This document shows positions 9,485 through 19,573 of a stretch of 64,000 nucleotides of DNA, piece by piece. The translations under genes and the position numbers were made by a program. Under the pieces are notes generated by a model. It had not been told where the DNA came from. It made no database searches and saw only the letters and a list, made by a program, of their open reading frames with translations. How positions within the stretch are numbered: the first letter of the stretch is position 1; every line of letters starts with the position of its first letter. The DNA comes from Rhodothermaceae bacterium bin80 (lineage in GTDB: Bacteria; Bacteroidota; Rhodothermia; Rhodothermales; Bin80), in the NCBI GenBank assembly GCA_002238805.1, contig MPNB01000004.1:26832-90831 (forward strand). Direction: 5' to 3'.

Positions 9485-12400
9485 ATGAGCAAACGCAAAT
9501 ATTTACTTTCACTGGTCTTGCTGGTTGTACTGGGACTTGGTTCAGTACTCGAGGCGCGTGCACAAGTTGGAACATGCACTGTGGCGCTAGGCGAGTCCTA
9601 CCTGGACATCAACAACGTTCGGGCTCGTATTTTCAACAACGGCAACCTGTTCTGGCGTGGAAGTCCACACGTCTACAATGTACCGAAGGGTGGGGGAGCG
9701 CAGGCTATCTTTACCGGTGGTATATGGGTTGGCGGTAATGTAGGTGGACAGTTGCGTGTAGCGGCAGCACGTTACGGTAACTATCACTTTTGGGCTGGTC
9801 CGTTGGATGACAATGGAGCCCCTCCAGATGACTGTGCAGATTTCGATCGACTCTTCAAAGTGAGCATTGATGATATTCAGGATTACGCAGCTACGGGAGT
9901 AACCACTCCAGACCTACGTGATTGGCCCACGGGCTTAGGAGCTCCCACCTATGCTCCCCCTGGCAATGGGGTTGACGATGACGGAGATGGAGAGATTGAC
10001 GAGTCTGGCGAAACGATCTTTGTCTTGAATCAGCCTCTTGCGCAACGGGTGAGCCGAGTGATTGATCTGGCCGGCGGAGAGCGACCAGCAATCCTCGGAG
10101 ACCAGTCGATCTGGTGGGTCATGAATGATCGCGGGAACGAGCATAACGGAGCATCTTCGCCACCGATTGGTCTGGAAGTGCACGTTACAGCATTTGCGTT
10201 CAGGACCGCAGGAGACATTGGTAATACAACATTCTATAAGTACGATATTTACTACAAAGGAAATCAGCCATTTACTGATGTGCATATGGCGATTTTTTCC
10301 GATCCCGATCTGGGAAACTTCCAGGATGACTGGGTAGGTTCAGATACGACATTGGGGGTCGGTTATGTATGGAATTCGGACAATGAGGATGAAGGAAGTG
10401 ATGGTTATGGTTCTCCTGTTCCGGCTGCTGGATATGACTTTTTCCAGGGACCGATCGTGCCATCGCCTGGTGATTCGGCCAAGGTGAGCGCTGACTGGGT
10501 TCAAGATTTCAAGAATCTTGAAATGACCTCGTTCACCTTCTATAACAATGATGGAACAGTCACAGGAGACCCCAGTACTGCCCTGGACCACTACAACTAT
10601 ACGCGCGGGCGCTGGAAGGATGGCAAGTGTATTACGGAGGGAGGGAATGGCCGAGATTTCTCGGAGGACTGCACCGCATACATGTTCCCGGGAGATCCTG
10701 GTGCCAGCGACGATAACTGCCAGTACTGGTCTGAGTGCAATTCAGACGGTGCGGGGACGAACATTGAGGCAGCGGACAGGCGCTTTGTTATGGGAACCGG
10801 GCCGTTCACGATAAATCCGGGCGATTTTCAGCAGATTGTCTATGGATTAGTTTGGGCTCAGGGAGCAGACAACTTTGATTCAGTTCAGAAGATGAAAGCG
10901 GCAAGCGCACTTGCCCAGGCGGCATACGACATTGATTTTCAGATTCCGGCACCGCCGGCTCCACCCCGGGTAACAGTTACTGCTGTGGATGGAGGTGCAG
11001 TTCTAGAGTGGACCAATACACCTCAGTCGAATAACTTCCTTGAGTCTTATCGGGTTGAAGACCCATTTGCGCCAGGGGATAATAATGAGGTAGTATTCGA
11101 GGGGTATGAGGTAATCCAATATTCGAGTGCTTTGGATCAAGTGGGTACAACGGTAGCGGTATACGACGTAGTTAATGGAGTAACGCGCGTCATCGATGGA
11201 GGCCAGTTGGTTCTTGATGGATTGATCCAGGAGGAGCAGACGGTTGTGGCGAACGGAACGGATCGTGGTGTCCAAAACTTCCATGTGGCAACGGGTTTAA
11301 CGAATTACACCACCTACTTTTTTGGTGTTCAGGCATACGCACAGAATTACGACAATCCTGGTCGTAAGATTACCCGCGGACCAGTTACTCGTGTAGAGGT
11401 TACTCCAACCAGACCGACGCTGGAAATCGCAGATGCCGCTATCGCCGCAGCTGAAGACTTTGATGAGTCTGATTTTGCGGCAACGAAAGAAGGTATTGGG
11501 GATGGTTTTGTGACCGCAGACATAGTCAATCCGGCTGCGATTAAGGAGGCCACTTATACGGTTGAATTTTTTGAGCACGATGTTCCAGGCAAGACTTTGG
11601 GTTCTGCTTCTGTGGCGGTGGACGAGAATGAGCCTGATCCGATCAGTGCGGTAGAGGCACGCCAGAAAATTGACGATATCAATGCGAGTGTGATTACGTA
11701 CAGGGTCAAGCGTGACGATACGGTGCTGTTTGATGGTGCATCCATTGATTATGCTGCTCCACAGCGGGATAATGTTATGGTACTTGACGGATTGCTGTTC
11801 ACGATTCGGGGGCCGGATCCGGGTTTCAAGGATTTCCAGGTTACAGCTAATGCTGGTGGGCCTGTAGATCCACCTGCTTATGCCGCAATAACGTGGAACA
11901 ACTTCCCCAATTTTCAAGGTGTAGGGCTCGACCGAGCGAGGCAACAAACCAATGGAGCAATTTGGATGATCCATGCGGGTGGCGCTACGCAGCCGTTTGC
12001 ATCTTTTGTTGCTCGCAGCACGCGTAACGGTGGTAATACACCTTACATTGGAATCACAGATTACGAGATGCGCTTCACCGAGCGTTGTGCAAACACGATC
12101 AATGGCACAATTGAGGCGGCAGACTGCTTGGGCTTCCGTGGGTTTAGCGATGGCTCGTTGATGGAACTTCCATTTGAGCTATGGGATGCTGGGATCGCCA
12201 CGCCGAATGATGCCAGTGATGATGTACGTCTTCTTCCGCTTATTTGTGATACGAACACCTGTGGAGGGGGAACCGAGCACGGTGTATTTGATATCGGCAG
12301 CGATCATCCTGCTTCGAGTGCTGCCAATGATCCCTTTACGGATTGGGTCTACTGGTATCCACCTGCGGACCTGACCCCCGGCGAGATCGGTTATAATGAG

Positions 12401-12940
12401 TTTTTTGCCGGAAACGGTGGGATAGGACATGAAATCATTGCCAGGATGGTACTTGTGGGGTGGAATATTGGTACTGCACCTCCGTACGATCCCGATATGG
12501 CGGAGTTGGGTACAGTATTCAGGATCGTCACCTCCAAGCCTAACCAACCCGGAGATGTGCATACCTTCTCAACCGAAGGTTATGCTGCGACGGAGTTTGA
12601 CCTGGCAAGCAAGCAACTTCGCTTGGAGGATATAGGAATTGTGCCGAACCCGTACAAGGGCTCGTCTTCCTACGAGGTGAGTCAGCTCACCGATGAGGTG
12701 CGCTTCACGAACCTGCCCGACGTAGCGACTATTCGTGTGTTTACGCTCAACGGTACGCTTATTAAGACGATCAATAAGCAATCGCCGGGTGTGGCCACCA
12801 TTTCATGGAATTTGGCGACGGATCAAAATCTGCCCATAGCAAGTGGGATGTATCTGATTCATGTTGAGGTCCCCGGTGTAGGTTCGCATACCATGAAATT
12901 CGCCGTAGTCAAAAAACGCATTCAGCTGAACGTGTACTAA
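9485..12940 (+). CDS. large secreted protein with T9SS type-A C-terminal sorting domain
   Basis: A 1151-residue exported protein of unknown activity, probably passed through the outer membrane by type IX secretion and kept on the cell surface. The ATG at 9485 begins a signal peptide (MSKRKYLLSLVLLVVLG..., cleavage near ARAQ). A calcium-loop-like acidic run (VDDDGDGEIDESGE) lies near residue 165. A fibronectin-III-like segment starts near PPAPPRVTVTAVDGGAVLEW, about residue 500. The last 90 residues (VPNPYKGSS..., IRVFTLNGTLIKTI, LPIASGMYLIHVEV) are a typical type-A sorting domain. No catalytic motif is recognisable. It lies 80 bases after the TonB receptor and before the PorV-like gene, an arrangement that suggests a shared surface complex. 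An upstream TTG at 9401 is less likely as start. Confidence 0.8.
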   Translation: MSKRKYLLSLVLLVVLGLGSVLEARAQVGTCTVALGESYLDINNVRARIFNNGNLFWRGSPHVYNVPKGGGAQAIFTGGIWVGGNVGGQLRVAAARYGNYHFWAGPLDDNGAPPDDCADFDRLFKVSIDDIQDYAATGVTTPDLRDWPTGLGAPTYAPPGNGVDDDGDGEIDESGETIFVLNQPLAQRVSRVIDLAGGERPAILGDQSIWWVMNDRGNEHNGASSPPIGLEVHVTAFAFRTAGDIGNTTFYKYDIYYKGNQPFTDVHMAIFSDPDLGNFQDDWVGSDTTLGVGYVWNSDNEDEGSDGYGSPVPAAGYDFFQGPIVPSPGDSAKVSADWVQDFKNLEMTSFTFYNNDGTVTGDPSTALDHYNYTRGRWKDGKCITEGGNGRDFSEDCTAYMFPGDPGASDDNCQYWSECNSDGAGTNIEAADRRFVMGTGPFTINPGDFQQIVYGLVWAQGADNFDSVQKMKAASALAQAAYDIDFQIPAPPAPPRVTVTAVDGGAVLEWTNTPQSNNFLESYRVEDPFAPGDNNEVVFEGYEVIQYSSALDQVGTTVAVYDVVNGVTRVIDGGQLVLDGLIQEEQTVVANGTDRGVQNFHVATGLTNYTTYFFGVQAYAQNYDNPGRKITRGPVTRVEVTPTRPTLEIADAAIAAAEDFDESDFAATKEGIGDGFVTADIVNPAAIKEATYTVEFFEHDVPGKTLGSASVAVDENEPDPISAVEARQKIDDINASVITYRVKRDDTVLFDGASIDYAAPQRDNVMVLDGLLFTIRGPDPGFKDFQVTANAGGPVDPPAYAAITWNNFPNFQGVGLDRARQQTNGAIWMIHAGGATQPFASFVARSTRNGGNTPYIGITDYEMRFTERCANTINGTIEAADCLGFRGFSDGSLMELPFELWDAGIATPNDASDDVRLLPLICDTNTCGGGTEHGVFDIGSDHPASSAANDPFTDWVYWYPPADLTPGEIGYNEFFAGNGGIGHEIIARMVLVGWNIGTAPPYDPDMAELGTVFRIVTSKPNQPGDVHTFSTEGYAATEFDLASKQLRLEDIGIVPNPYKGSSSYEVSQLTDEVRFTNLPDVATIRVFTLNGTLIKTINKQSPGVATISWNLATDQNLPIASGMYLIHVEVPGVGSHTMKFAVVKKRIQLNVY

Positions 12941-12950
12941 GCTCGCATTT

Positions 12951-12977
12951 GGCCGGCGGCTGAAATGTCCGCCGGCC
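12951..12977. terminator. GC-rich intergenic hairpin without a U-tract
   Basis: GGCCGGCGG (12951-12959) pairs perfectly with CCGCCGGCC (12969-12977) around a 9-base loop just after the secreted-protein stop codon. There is no T-run, so it may attenuate transcription or protect the mRNA 3' end rather than fully terminate before the PorV-like gene. Confidence 0.5.
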
Positions 12978-13017
12978 AGTGTGACAACATCCATAGCACA
13001 GAAAACATTAGCGAGAC

Positions 13018-14106
13018 ATGAAAACTTATCGACGTTTCTTTCAACTGAGTGCTGGAATCCTGGCAATAACTGGGCTGGTACTCATGACCGGTGGTACCGT
13101 ATTCGCCCAAGGTGTGACCGATCTTGGTGGTGGTATCGACAAACCTAACACAAACCGGGCGGGTACGAACGGTGCAGCAGAGTTGTTAGTGCCGCTCACC
13201 GCACGCTACAGTGCACTCGGAGGTGCTACCACAAGTGTTCTCTCTCAGATGAATGGGCTTGAGGCACTATATGCGAACCCGGCTGGGTTGATAAACAACC
13301 AAAGCACGTCTGCACTCTTTAGTCGGCTTCAGTACGTTGACGACATTGGAGTAAACTACTTCGCGTTAGGGCAGCGGTTCGGGGATAACAACGTGGCCCT
13401 AGCCATATCGGCATGGGATATGGGGGATATCCACCGGCAAACTGAGCTCAACCCCGAGAAGACAGAGGCCACTTTCCGAGTATCCTTCATCAATGTAGGG
13501 TTAACCTACGCACGGACGCTCACAGACCGCATTGCGGCTGGTGCGACGCTCAAAATCGTCAATCACACGATTGACGATCTAACGGCTAGTGGCATCGTGT
13601 TCGACGCGGGTATGACTTACGTGGTCGGTGAAACGGGCTTGCGCTTGGGCGTTGCCCTGAAGAATATTGGCAATGAGCTCCAGTACTCCGGCACAGGCCT
13701 CGGACGCCGCGTGCGGCTGCCCGATCAACCTACTGATGCCAGTGTTAACACTGTTCAACTTGAATCTGAAGGCGTTCAGTATCCGACACTGCTCAATTTT
13801 GGGGTTGCCTACGAGCGCGAGATGGTTGCGGGGGCATCAGCGACACTACTGGGTAATTTCCGGTCAAACAGTTTTGAGGATGATCAATTCAGTGGTGCCC
13901 TTGAGCTTGGATTCAGGAACGTGCTCTACGTACGTGGTGGTTACGAGTATACCCGTCAGAACAACGAGACCTTCTACAAGGGTTACTCCTTTGGTGGTGG
14001 GTTACAGTTGGATTTTGCTGGGACCGAGATAACCCTAGATTACTCTATGCTTCCGACTGATTATTTCGACAACATTCAGTTCATTACAGTATCTGCACAG
14101 CTGTAG
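13018..14106 (+). CDS. PorV/PorQ family outer-membrane beta-barrel protein
   Basis: A 362-residue barrel of the PorV/PorQ (UPF0164, FadL-like) family; PorV proteins shuttle T9SS cargo at the outer membrane. A signal peptide (cleavage near VFAQG, residue 31) is followed by the family motif AELLVPLTARYSALGGATTS and EALYANPAGLI, then alternating amphipathic strands to a short C-terminus (ITVSAQL). The position right after a T9SS-type cargo protein supports a role in its secretion or anchoring, although many FCB genomes encode several such paralogues with separate partners. The ATG at 13018 is well placed. A strong terminator follows, so this is the last gene of the unit. Confidence 0.78.
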   Translation: MKTYRRFFQLSAGILAITGLVLMTGGTVFAQGVTDLGGGIDKPNTNRAGTNGAAELLVPLTARYSALGGATTSVLSQMNGLEALYANPAGLINNQSTSALFSRLQYVDDIGVNYFALGQRFGDNNVALAISAWDMGDIHRQTELNPEKTEATFRVSFINVGLTYARTLTDRIAAGATLKIVNHTIDDLTASGIVFDAGMTYVVGETGLRLGVALKNIGNELQYSGTGLGRRVRLPDQPTDASVNTVQLESEGVQYPTLLNFGVAYEREMVAGASATLLGNFRSNSFEDDQFSGALELGFRNVLYVRGGYEYTRQNNETFYKGYSFGGGLQLDFAGTEITLDYSMLPTDYFDNIQFITVSAQL

Positions 14107-14148
14107 CGAACCATATTCGGAATTTAGTCGTCGAGCACGACTAGAAAA

Positions 14149-14190
14149 GGGAGGGGTTGTTCTCACGCGAACAACCCCTCCCTAATTTTA
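14149..14190 (+). terminator. strong intrinsic terminator after the PorV-like gene
   Basis: A perfect 13-bp stem, GGGAGGGGTTGTT (14149-14161) with AACAACCCCTCCC (14170-14182), has an 8-base loop and is followed by TAATTTTA. It ends the receptor-secreted protein-PorV unit. Confidence 0.85.
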
Positions 14191-14371
14191 TGGCTCTCCC
14201 TAAAAAGATGAAGAGTCAAATTCGAGGATCTTTCTCAGTTACAGCTGTATGGAGCTACAGTGGTGTAGGAGGCCAGCATCCAGGATGCCAAGGATGCGCG
14301 CCTCAGGGTATTCCTGTAACCGCAATGGCACAAAAAAACCAACACTCCCAAGGGAATGTCGGTTTTAGTTG

Positions 14372-14717
<346 letters not shown>

Positions 14718-14877
14718 GTAGCAAGGGATTCTACGGCAGAGAAATGAGGAAGGTTCCGTTTTTTGCAGTTTAATTGGCACAGCTAGTCGTCCTGTTTGTT
14801 CAACCAGCGGGCTGTCCAATTCGGGCCGTCCTGTCTGATTTTTTGGAAACCCATAGAAATACTTACTCCTTGATCAA

Positions 14878-16068
14878 ATGGCCCTAATCAAAGCCTTTGC
14901 CGCACTCAGGCCTCTTCCTGAAGTGGCTGGACGAGTAGCTTCCGTACCTTACGACGTCGTCGACGCGAGCGAGGCGCGCGTGTTGGCAAAAGGATGTCCA
15001 CATAGTTTTCTTCACATTATCCGCCCGGAAATTGACCTGAACCCAGGCATAGACGAGTATGATAGTGCTGTGTACAACAAAGGAGCAGAGAACCTGCATT
15101 GTTTTGCTATGGGTGATTACAGCTGCCAAGAGGTTGCCCCGGCACTGTATCTGTACCGGCTTCGGATGGGAGAGCATGAGCAAATTGGTATTTATGGTCT
15201 GGTTTCGGTTGAGGAATACAAGCGAGGGATCATTCTGAAGCACGAAAATACTCGTCCTCCCAAAGTGGCTGATCGAACTAAGCATATTCTCGCACAACGT
15301 GCACATGCGGAGCCGGTAATCTTAATGTTCAGGGATGATGCTTCCGTTACAAGCTTGGTGACTGAGGCTACAGAGGGAGAGCCTCTATTTGATTTTACAG
15401 CGGAGGATGGAATCCAGCATACTATTTGGAAATTCTCCGACCACGAACCTGTTTTGGAGGCCTTTGCTGATGTCAGCGCACTGTATATAGGTGATGGACA
15501 CCATCGTTGTGAGGCTGCATGGCAGGCATGGTCTGAACAAAGATTGCCAGACAGCGATTTTTTTCCGGCCGTCTGTTTCCCCGTGAGCAATATGTATATT
15601 ATGCCATATAACCGGGTGGTTCGTGTACCTGATGTGCGTGAGTTGATTGAGAAGATTGGTTCTCTTGGTGTGCTTGAGAAAGCAAGTGGAAGGGAGGTAC
15701 CGGCCGCACGGGGAGAGGTCTCCCTCTATGCAGATGGAGCATGGCATACAATCACATTACCCCCAACCAGACGTTCTGGTGTGGCTGATGGTCTGGATGT
15801 TGCCCGTTTGGGGGAATTTATTCTGGAACCATTCCTGGGAATCATCGACCAGCGCACAGATCCAAATATCACTTTTATAGGTGGGAGTCGGGGTGTTGAA
15901 GGGCTCGTAAACCACGTTGACCAAACGCCCGGGACTGTTGCTTTCTCAATGTTTGAAACCAGCATGGATCAGCTTTTGGATGTGTCAGACGCGGGTGAGC
16001 TTATGCCGCCCAAATCGACTTGGTTTGAACCCAAGCTCCGTAGTGGACTTCTCATACATCGATTCTGA
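14878..16068 (+). CDS. DUF1015 family protein
   Basis: A 396-residue cytoplasmic protein of the DUF1015 family. Recognisable family blocks are the start (IKAFAALRPLPEVAGRVASVPYDVV), GIYGLVSVEEY, KHENTRPPKVADRTKHI, and the histidine-rich YIGDGHHRCEAAW at about residues 202-214, which looks like a metal or active site. Its biochemical role is not established. Here it directly precedes serA and serC (7 bases to serA), and DUF1015 genes recur beside serine-pathway genes in other bacteria, so a part in serine or phosphoserine metabolism is a reasonable inference. The ATG at 14878 gives the family N-terminus. Confidence 0.85.
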   Translation: MALIKAFAALRPLPEVAGRVASVPYDVVDASEARVLAKGCPHSFLHIIRPEIDLNPGIDEYDSAVYNKGAENLHCFAMGDYSCQEVAPALYLYRLRMGEHEQIGIYGLVSVEEYKRGIILKHENTRPPKVADRTKHILAQRAHAEPVILMFRDDASVTSLVTEATEGEPLFDFTAEDGIQHTIWKFSDHEPVLEAFADVSALYIGDGHHRCEAAWQAWSEQRLPDSDFFPAVCFPVSNMYIMPYNRVVRVPDVRELIEKIGSLGVLEKASGREVPAARGEVSLYADGAWHTITLPPTRRSGVADGLDVARLGEFILEPFLGIIDQRTDPNITFIGGSRGVEGLVNHVDQTPGTVAFSMFETSMDQLLDVSDAGELMPPKSTWFEPKLRSGLLIHRF

Positions 16069-16075
16069 AATAGCC

Positions 16076-17278
16076 ATGCGCGTACTTATTGCCGACAAAC
16101 TACCTGAAAGCAGTATCAATGCTTTGAGGGAATCGGGGCATGTAGTGGTTATTGAAATTTGCTCGGATGACGAGTTGCAGGAGGCTTTGACGAAGCATTC
16201 GATCGAGGCTTTGGTGGTGCGCTCAACCAAAGTGACACGAAAGATGCTGGAGTCTGCATCATCACTGGAATTAATCGTGCGGGCGGGAGCCGGCTATGAT
16301 TCAATTGATGTAGAAGCAGCTTCTGAGCGTGGTATATTTGTAGCCAATTGTCCGGGCAAGAACTCCAGCGCAGTTGCCGAATTAACCATCGGCCTCATGG
16401 TTTCGTTGGATCGGCGGATTGCAGACAATGTTTTGGATGCTCGTGCGGGTCAATGGGAAAAAGGCAAGTATGCCAAAGCCCGAGGACTTAAGGATCGGGT
16501 ATTGGGGGTTGTGGGGATGGGACAGATTGGACGGCTTGTCGCTCAGATGGCACAGGGTATGGGGCTTAGGGTTATCGCCTGGAGTCGCTCGCTTACCCCC
16601 GACGATGCATCAGCGTTTGGCGTAACGTATGCGGATAGCCCAATCAAAGTAGCTTCACAGGCTGATATCGTGTCCCTACACGTAGCGGCAACACAACAGA
16701 CGCACCACCTTGCTGATGCGGACTTTTTTTCGGCTATGAAAACTGGGGCTTTCTTTATCAATACGACACGTGGCAGTGTAGTTGACGAAAATGCGTTACT
16801 AGCTGCCTTGGATAACAAGGGTATTCGGGCTGGTCTTGATGTATTTGCGGGAGAGCCATCCTATAAGAAAGGCGCACTGGAAACCAGTCTTTGCAACCAT
16901 AGATCGGTTTACCTTACGCACCATATTGGAGCATCAACGATGCAGGCACAAGAGGCTACAGGAGCTGAAGCCGTACGTGTTATCAATACATATACCAATA
17001 GTAGTGTTGTGCCAAACTGCATAAATATTGCAGTACAATCTTCTGCGACACATCTGCTGATTGTTCGGCATTTGGATAAGGTTGGTGTGCTCGCCAGGGT
17101 TCTGGATGTTGTGCGAAAGTGCAACCTCAATGTACAGGAAATGGAAAACCACGTTTTTACCGGGCCCATACATGCCGCCGTTGCTAGAATTCGTCTAGTG
17201 GGTATTCCCCCGAAAGAACTCACGGGTCTGCTTGAAGGCATTCAGGATGTATTGGCTGTTTCTCAAATCAAAATCTAA
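16076..17278 (+). CDS. serA: D-3-phosphoglycerate dehydrogenase
   Basis: Catalyses the first committed step of serine synthesis, oxidation of 3-phosphoglycerate with NAD+. From the ATG at 16076 it is 400 residues: substrate domain, Rossmann domain with GMGQIG (147-152), and the catalytic set Arg232 (NTTRGSVVDE), Glu260 (DVFAGEPS) and His283 (THHIGAST). A C-terminal ACT domain (about 322-400, LLIVRHLDKVGVLARVLDVV) suggests feedback control by serine or another amino acid. The longer frame from 15917 runs through the DUF1015 coding region and is not credible. The serC gene starts 6 bases after the stop, so this is an operon. Confidence 0.95.
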   Translation: MRVLIADKLPESSINALRESGHVVVIEICSDDELQEALTKHSIEALVVRSTKVTRKMLESASSLELIVRAGAGYDSIDVEAASERGIFVANCPGKNSSAVAELTIGLMVSLDRRIADNVLDARAGQWEKGKYAKARGLKDRVLGVVGMGQIGRLVAQMAQGMGLRVIAWSRSLTPDDASAFGVTYADSPIKVASQADIVSLHVAATQQTHHLADADFFSAMKTGAFFINTTRGSVVDENALLAALDNKGIRAGLDVFAGEPSYKKGALETSLCNHRSVYLTHHIGASTMQAQEATGAEAVRVINTYTNSSVVPNCINIAVQSSATHLLIVRHLDKVGVLARVLDVVRKCNLNVQEMENHVFTGPIHAAVARIRLVGIPPKELTGLLEGIQDVLAVSQIKI

Positions 17279-17283
17279 ACCCA

Positions 17284-18372
17284 ATGAGATCACATAGAAC
17301 CGGGCGCTTGCATAATTTTTCAGCTGGCCCCGGTGCACTACCTTTGCCGGTCCTTGAAGATGTGCGCAATGAGTTACCCGTGTATCGGGAGACCGGCGCG
17401 TCGGTTATGGAAATATCGCATAGATCGCCATCCTATATGCAGATTGAGGCCTCTGCCCGTGAGCGGATTCGAAGCCTTCTGGGCCTAACGACCGACTGGC
17501 ACGTCCTGTTCTTGGGAGGCGGTGCGTCAATGCAATTCCATCAGGTAGCCTTAAACTTTCTTCCCCCAAGTGGACAGGCGGGTTATCTGTTGACTGGAAC
17601 CTGGGCCAAAAAAGCACATGCGGAAGCTGTACGGATCGGTAATGGGCGAGTAGTAGCTTCGAGTGCGGATGCTGCATTTAACCATATCCCCAACCCCGCT
17701 CATTGGGATCTGGATTCCAGAGATGTCTATGTTCATTTTACGTCCAATAACACGGTCTATGGGACGCAGTTTCAGTACACTCCAGACGTAAGTTGTCCAT
17801 TGGTTTGTGACGCATCAAGTGATTTCCTTAGTCGCCCAATCGAACAGGAGCACTATGGCCTGATTTATGCCGGAGCTCAAAAGAACATCGGTCCTGCCGG
17901 GGTTACGATCGTTTTAGTTAGAAACGATTTCCTGGAAAAGCGTAACATGAACCTGCCAACAATGTTAGATTACGGCACACATGCGACAAAATGCTTCAAC
18001 ACCCCTCCGGTATTCGCAATTTACATTGTGGAAAAGGTGCTTCGTTGGCTGGAAGGTGCAGGAGGCATACCTGGAATTCAGACGGCGAACAGAAGAAAAG
18101 CAGATCTTTTGTACAGTGCTATTGATAGTAGTGAGTTCTACAGAGGTACTGCAGAGACTAAGTCCAGATCCCTCATGAATGTAACATTCCGCCTGGCCAA
18201 AGAGGAACTGGAAACGACCTTTATTGAGCGGGCGGCTGGGCACGGACTGGTTGCACTCAAGGGGCATCGTTCCGTAGGTGGTATGCGTGCATCCATATAC
18301 AATGCCTGCTCCTTTGAATCGGTAGAGGTACTGGTTGACTTTATGAAGGACTTTGAGCAACGCAATAGCTAA
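17284..18372 (+). CDS. serC: phosphoserine aminotransferase
   Basis: The second enzyme of serine synthesis, a PLP enzyme converting 3-phosphohydroxypyruvate and glutamate to O-phosphoserine; it may also act in pyridoxine synthesis. The 362-residue protein opens with LHNFSAGPGALPLPVLEDV, has GGGASMQFHQV for phosphate binding, and holds the PLP lysine at 200 (YAGAQKNIGPAG). The C-terminal GHRSVGGMRASIYNA is also typical. It follows serA by 6 bases. The phosphatase gene serB is not in this window. Length and motifs fit the family throughout. Confidence 0.95.
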   Translation: MRSHRTGRLHNFSAGPGALPLPVLEDVRNELPVYRETGASVMEISHRSPSYMQIEASARERIRSLLGLTTDWHVLFLGGGASMQFHQVALNFLPPSGQAGYLLTGTWAKKAHAEAVRIGNGRVVASSADAAFNHIPNPAHWDLDSRDVYVHFTSNNTVYGTQFQYTPDVSCPLVCDASSDFLSRPIEQEHYGLIYAGAQKNIGPAGVTIVLVRNDFLEKRNMNLPTMLDYGTHATKCFNTPPVFAIYIVEKVLRWLEGAGGIPGIQTANRRKADLLYSAIDSSEFYRGTAETKSRSLMNVTFRLAKEELETTFIERAAGHGLVALKGHRSVGGMRASIYNACSFESVEVLVDFMKDFEQRNS

Positions 18373-18441
18373 TCAATTGCGCATAAATATCAAGAATAGC
18401 CACCAATCATTAGTATATTGGGCTTTGAAGATTTCTGATCT

Positions 18442-19569
18442 ATGACATTAGGGACGGTTCGAGCTTCAACACTAGGCGAACGTCGCGTGGCACTCGTGCC
18501 CCAGGTCGTTTCAGCGTTGTCTAAAAAGGGTCTGGAGGTTCTTGTACAGTCGAACGCTGGTCGAGAAGCCGGCATTAGTGATGACGCTTTTCGTGAAGCG
18601 GGGGTCCGGATTGTATCGGAAACGGAAGCGTGGGAGTCTGACATACTCGCGTTGGTTACCCCGCCTTCTGACGAAGAGATCGCCCGATTACCTTCGGGGG
18701 CTATAGTGGTCGGGTTTATGCAGCCGCTTGATGTACCTGAGCGGATTGCCCGGTTAGCCGACCAGGGGATAACTGCTCTCGCGATGGAACTGGTACCTAG
18801 GATATCGCGGGCACAGAAGATGGATGCACTGAGTGCAATGGCCTCATTGGCGGGCTACAAAGCTACACTGGTTGCCGCTAACCGGCTTCCGAGATTCTTC
18901 CCTCTGTTAACAACTGCAGCAGGAACAGTCCGTCCGGCCAACGTAACGATCTTAGGGGCGGGTGTGGCAGGGTTGCAGGCAATTGCCACAGCCCGCAGGC
19001 TTGGTGCTCGTGTATGGGGTTACGATATTCGCGAAGCTGCCAGAGAGGAGGTCAAGAGCCTCGGAGCGCAGTTCGTTGAGCTGGATCTGGAAATGGAGGA
19101 TATGCAGGATGAAGGTGGCTATGCCAAGGCATTGATGGCCGCGAAGGCAGAGCAGCAGGTAGAATTGCTTGTGCCCCATCTAGCCAACTCGGATGTTGTC
19201 ATTACCACAGCGTTGATCCCAGGACGCAGGGCGCCAACTTTAGTGAGTGAGGCGGCCGTAAAAGCCATGAAACCAGGCAGTGTCATTGTCGACTTAGCTG
19301 CGGCCAGTGGAGGTAATTGTGTGCTGACCGCGCCGGACAGCGTCACGACGCATCATGATGTGCAAATTATTGGGTACACCAATCTTCCATCCACTGTGCC
19401 GACAGATGCCAGTTTTTTGTATGCTCGGACGGTATCAGCGATGATAGGTGAGTTTGTGGAGGATGGAGTTTTTGGGGCCAATTTTGAGGATGAGATTTTC
19501 AAGTCTGCTTGTGTCTGTCACGAAGGGCAGGTAGTGCATGAGCGTGTCCGCAGTCTGATCAACAGTTAA
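18442..19569 (+). CDS. pntAA: proton-translocating NAD(P) transhydrogenase, alpha-1 (NAD-binding) subunit
   Basis: The soluble NAD(H)-binding domain I of the membrane transhydrogenase that uses the proton gradient to make NADPH from NADH. The 375-residue protein has the N-terminal alanine-dehydrogenase-like start (GERRVALVPQVV), LSAMASLAGYKA, and the Rossmann segment TILGAGVAGLQAIATARRLGA followed by the acidic residue of GYDIRE. Here the alpha chain is split: this gene has no membrane part, which is supplied by the next gene 4 bases on. The split PntAA-PntAB-PntB layout is common in many bacteria. Confidence 0.93.
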   Translation: MTLGTVRASTLGERRVALVPQVVSALSKKGLEVLVQSNAGREAGISDDAFREAGVRIVSETEAWESDILALVTPPSDEEIARLPSGAIVVGFMQPLDVPERIARLADQGITALAMELVPRISRAQKMDALSAMASLAGYKATLVAANRLPRFFPLLTTAAGTVRPANVTILGAGVAGLQAIATARRLGARVWGYDIREAAREEVKSLGAQFVELDLEMEDMQDEGGYAKALMAAKAEQQVELLVPHLANSDVVITTALIPGRRAPTLVSEAAVKAMKPGSVIVDLAAASGGNCVLTAPDSVTTHHDVQIIGYTNLPSTVPTDASFLYARTVSAMIGEFVEDGVFGANFEDEIFKSACVCHEGQVVHERVRSLINS

Positions 19570-19573
19570 AACG

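Noticed and set aside
11297..11974. 225-codon minus-strand frame within the T9SS-type protein
   Set aside because: Antisense shadow of a coherent secreted-protein frame; no motif of its own.
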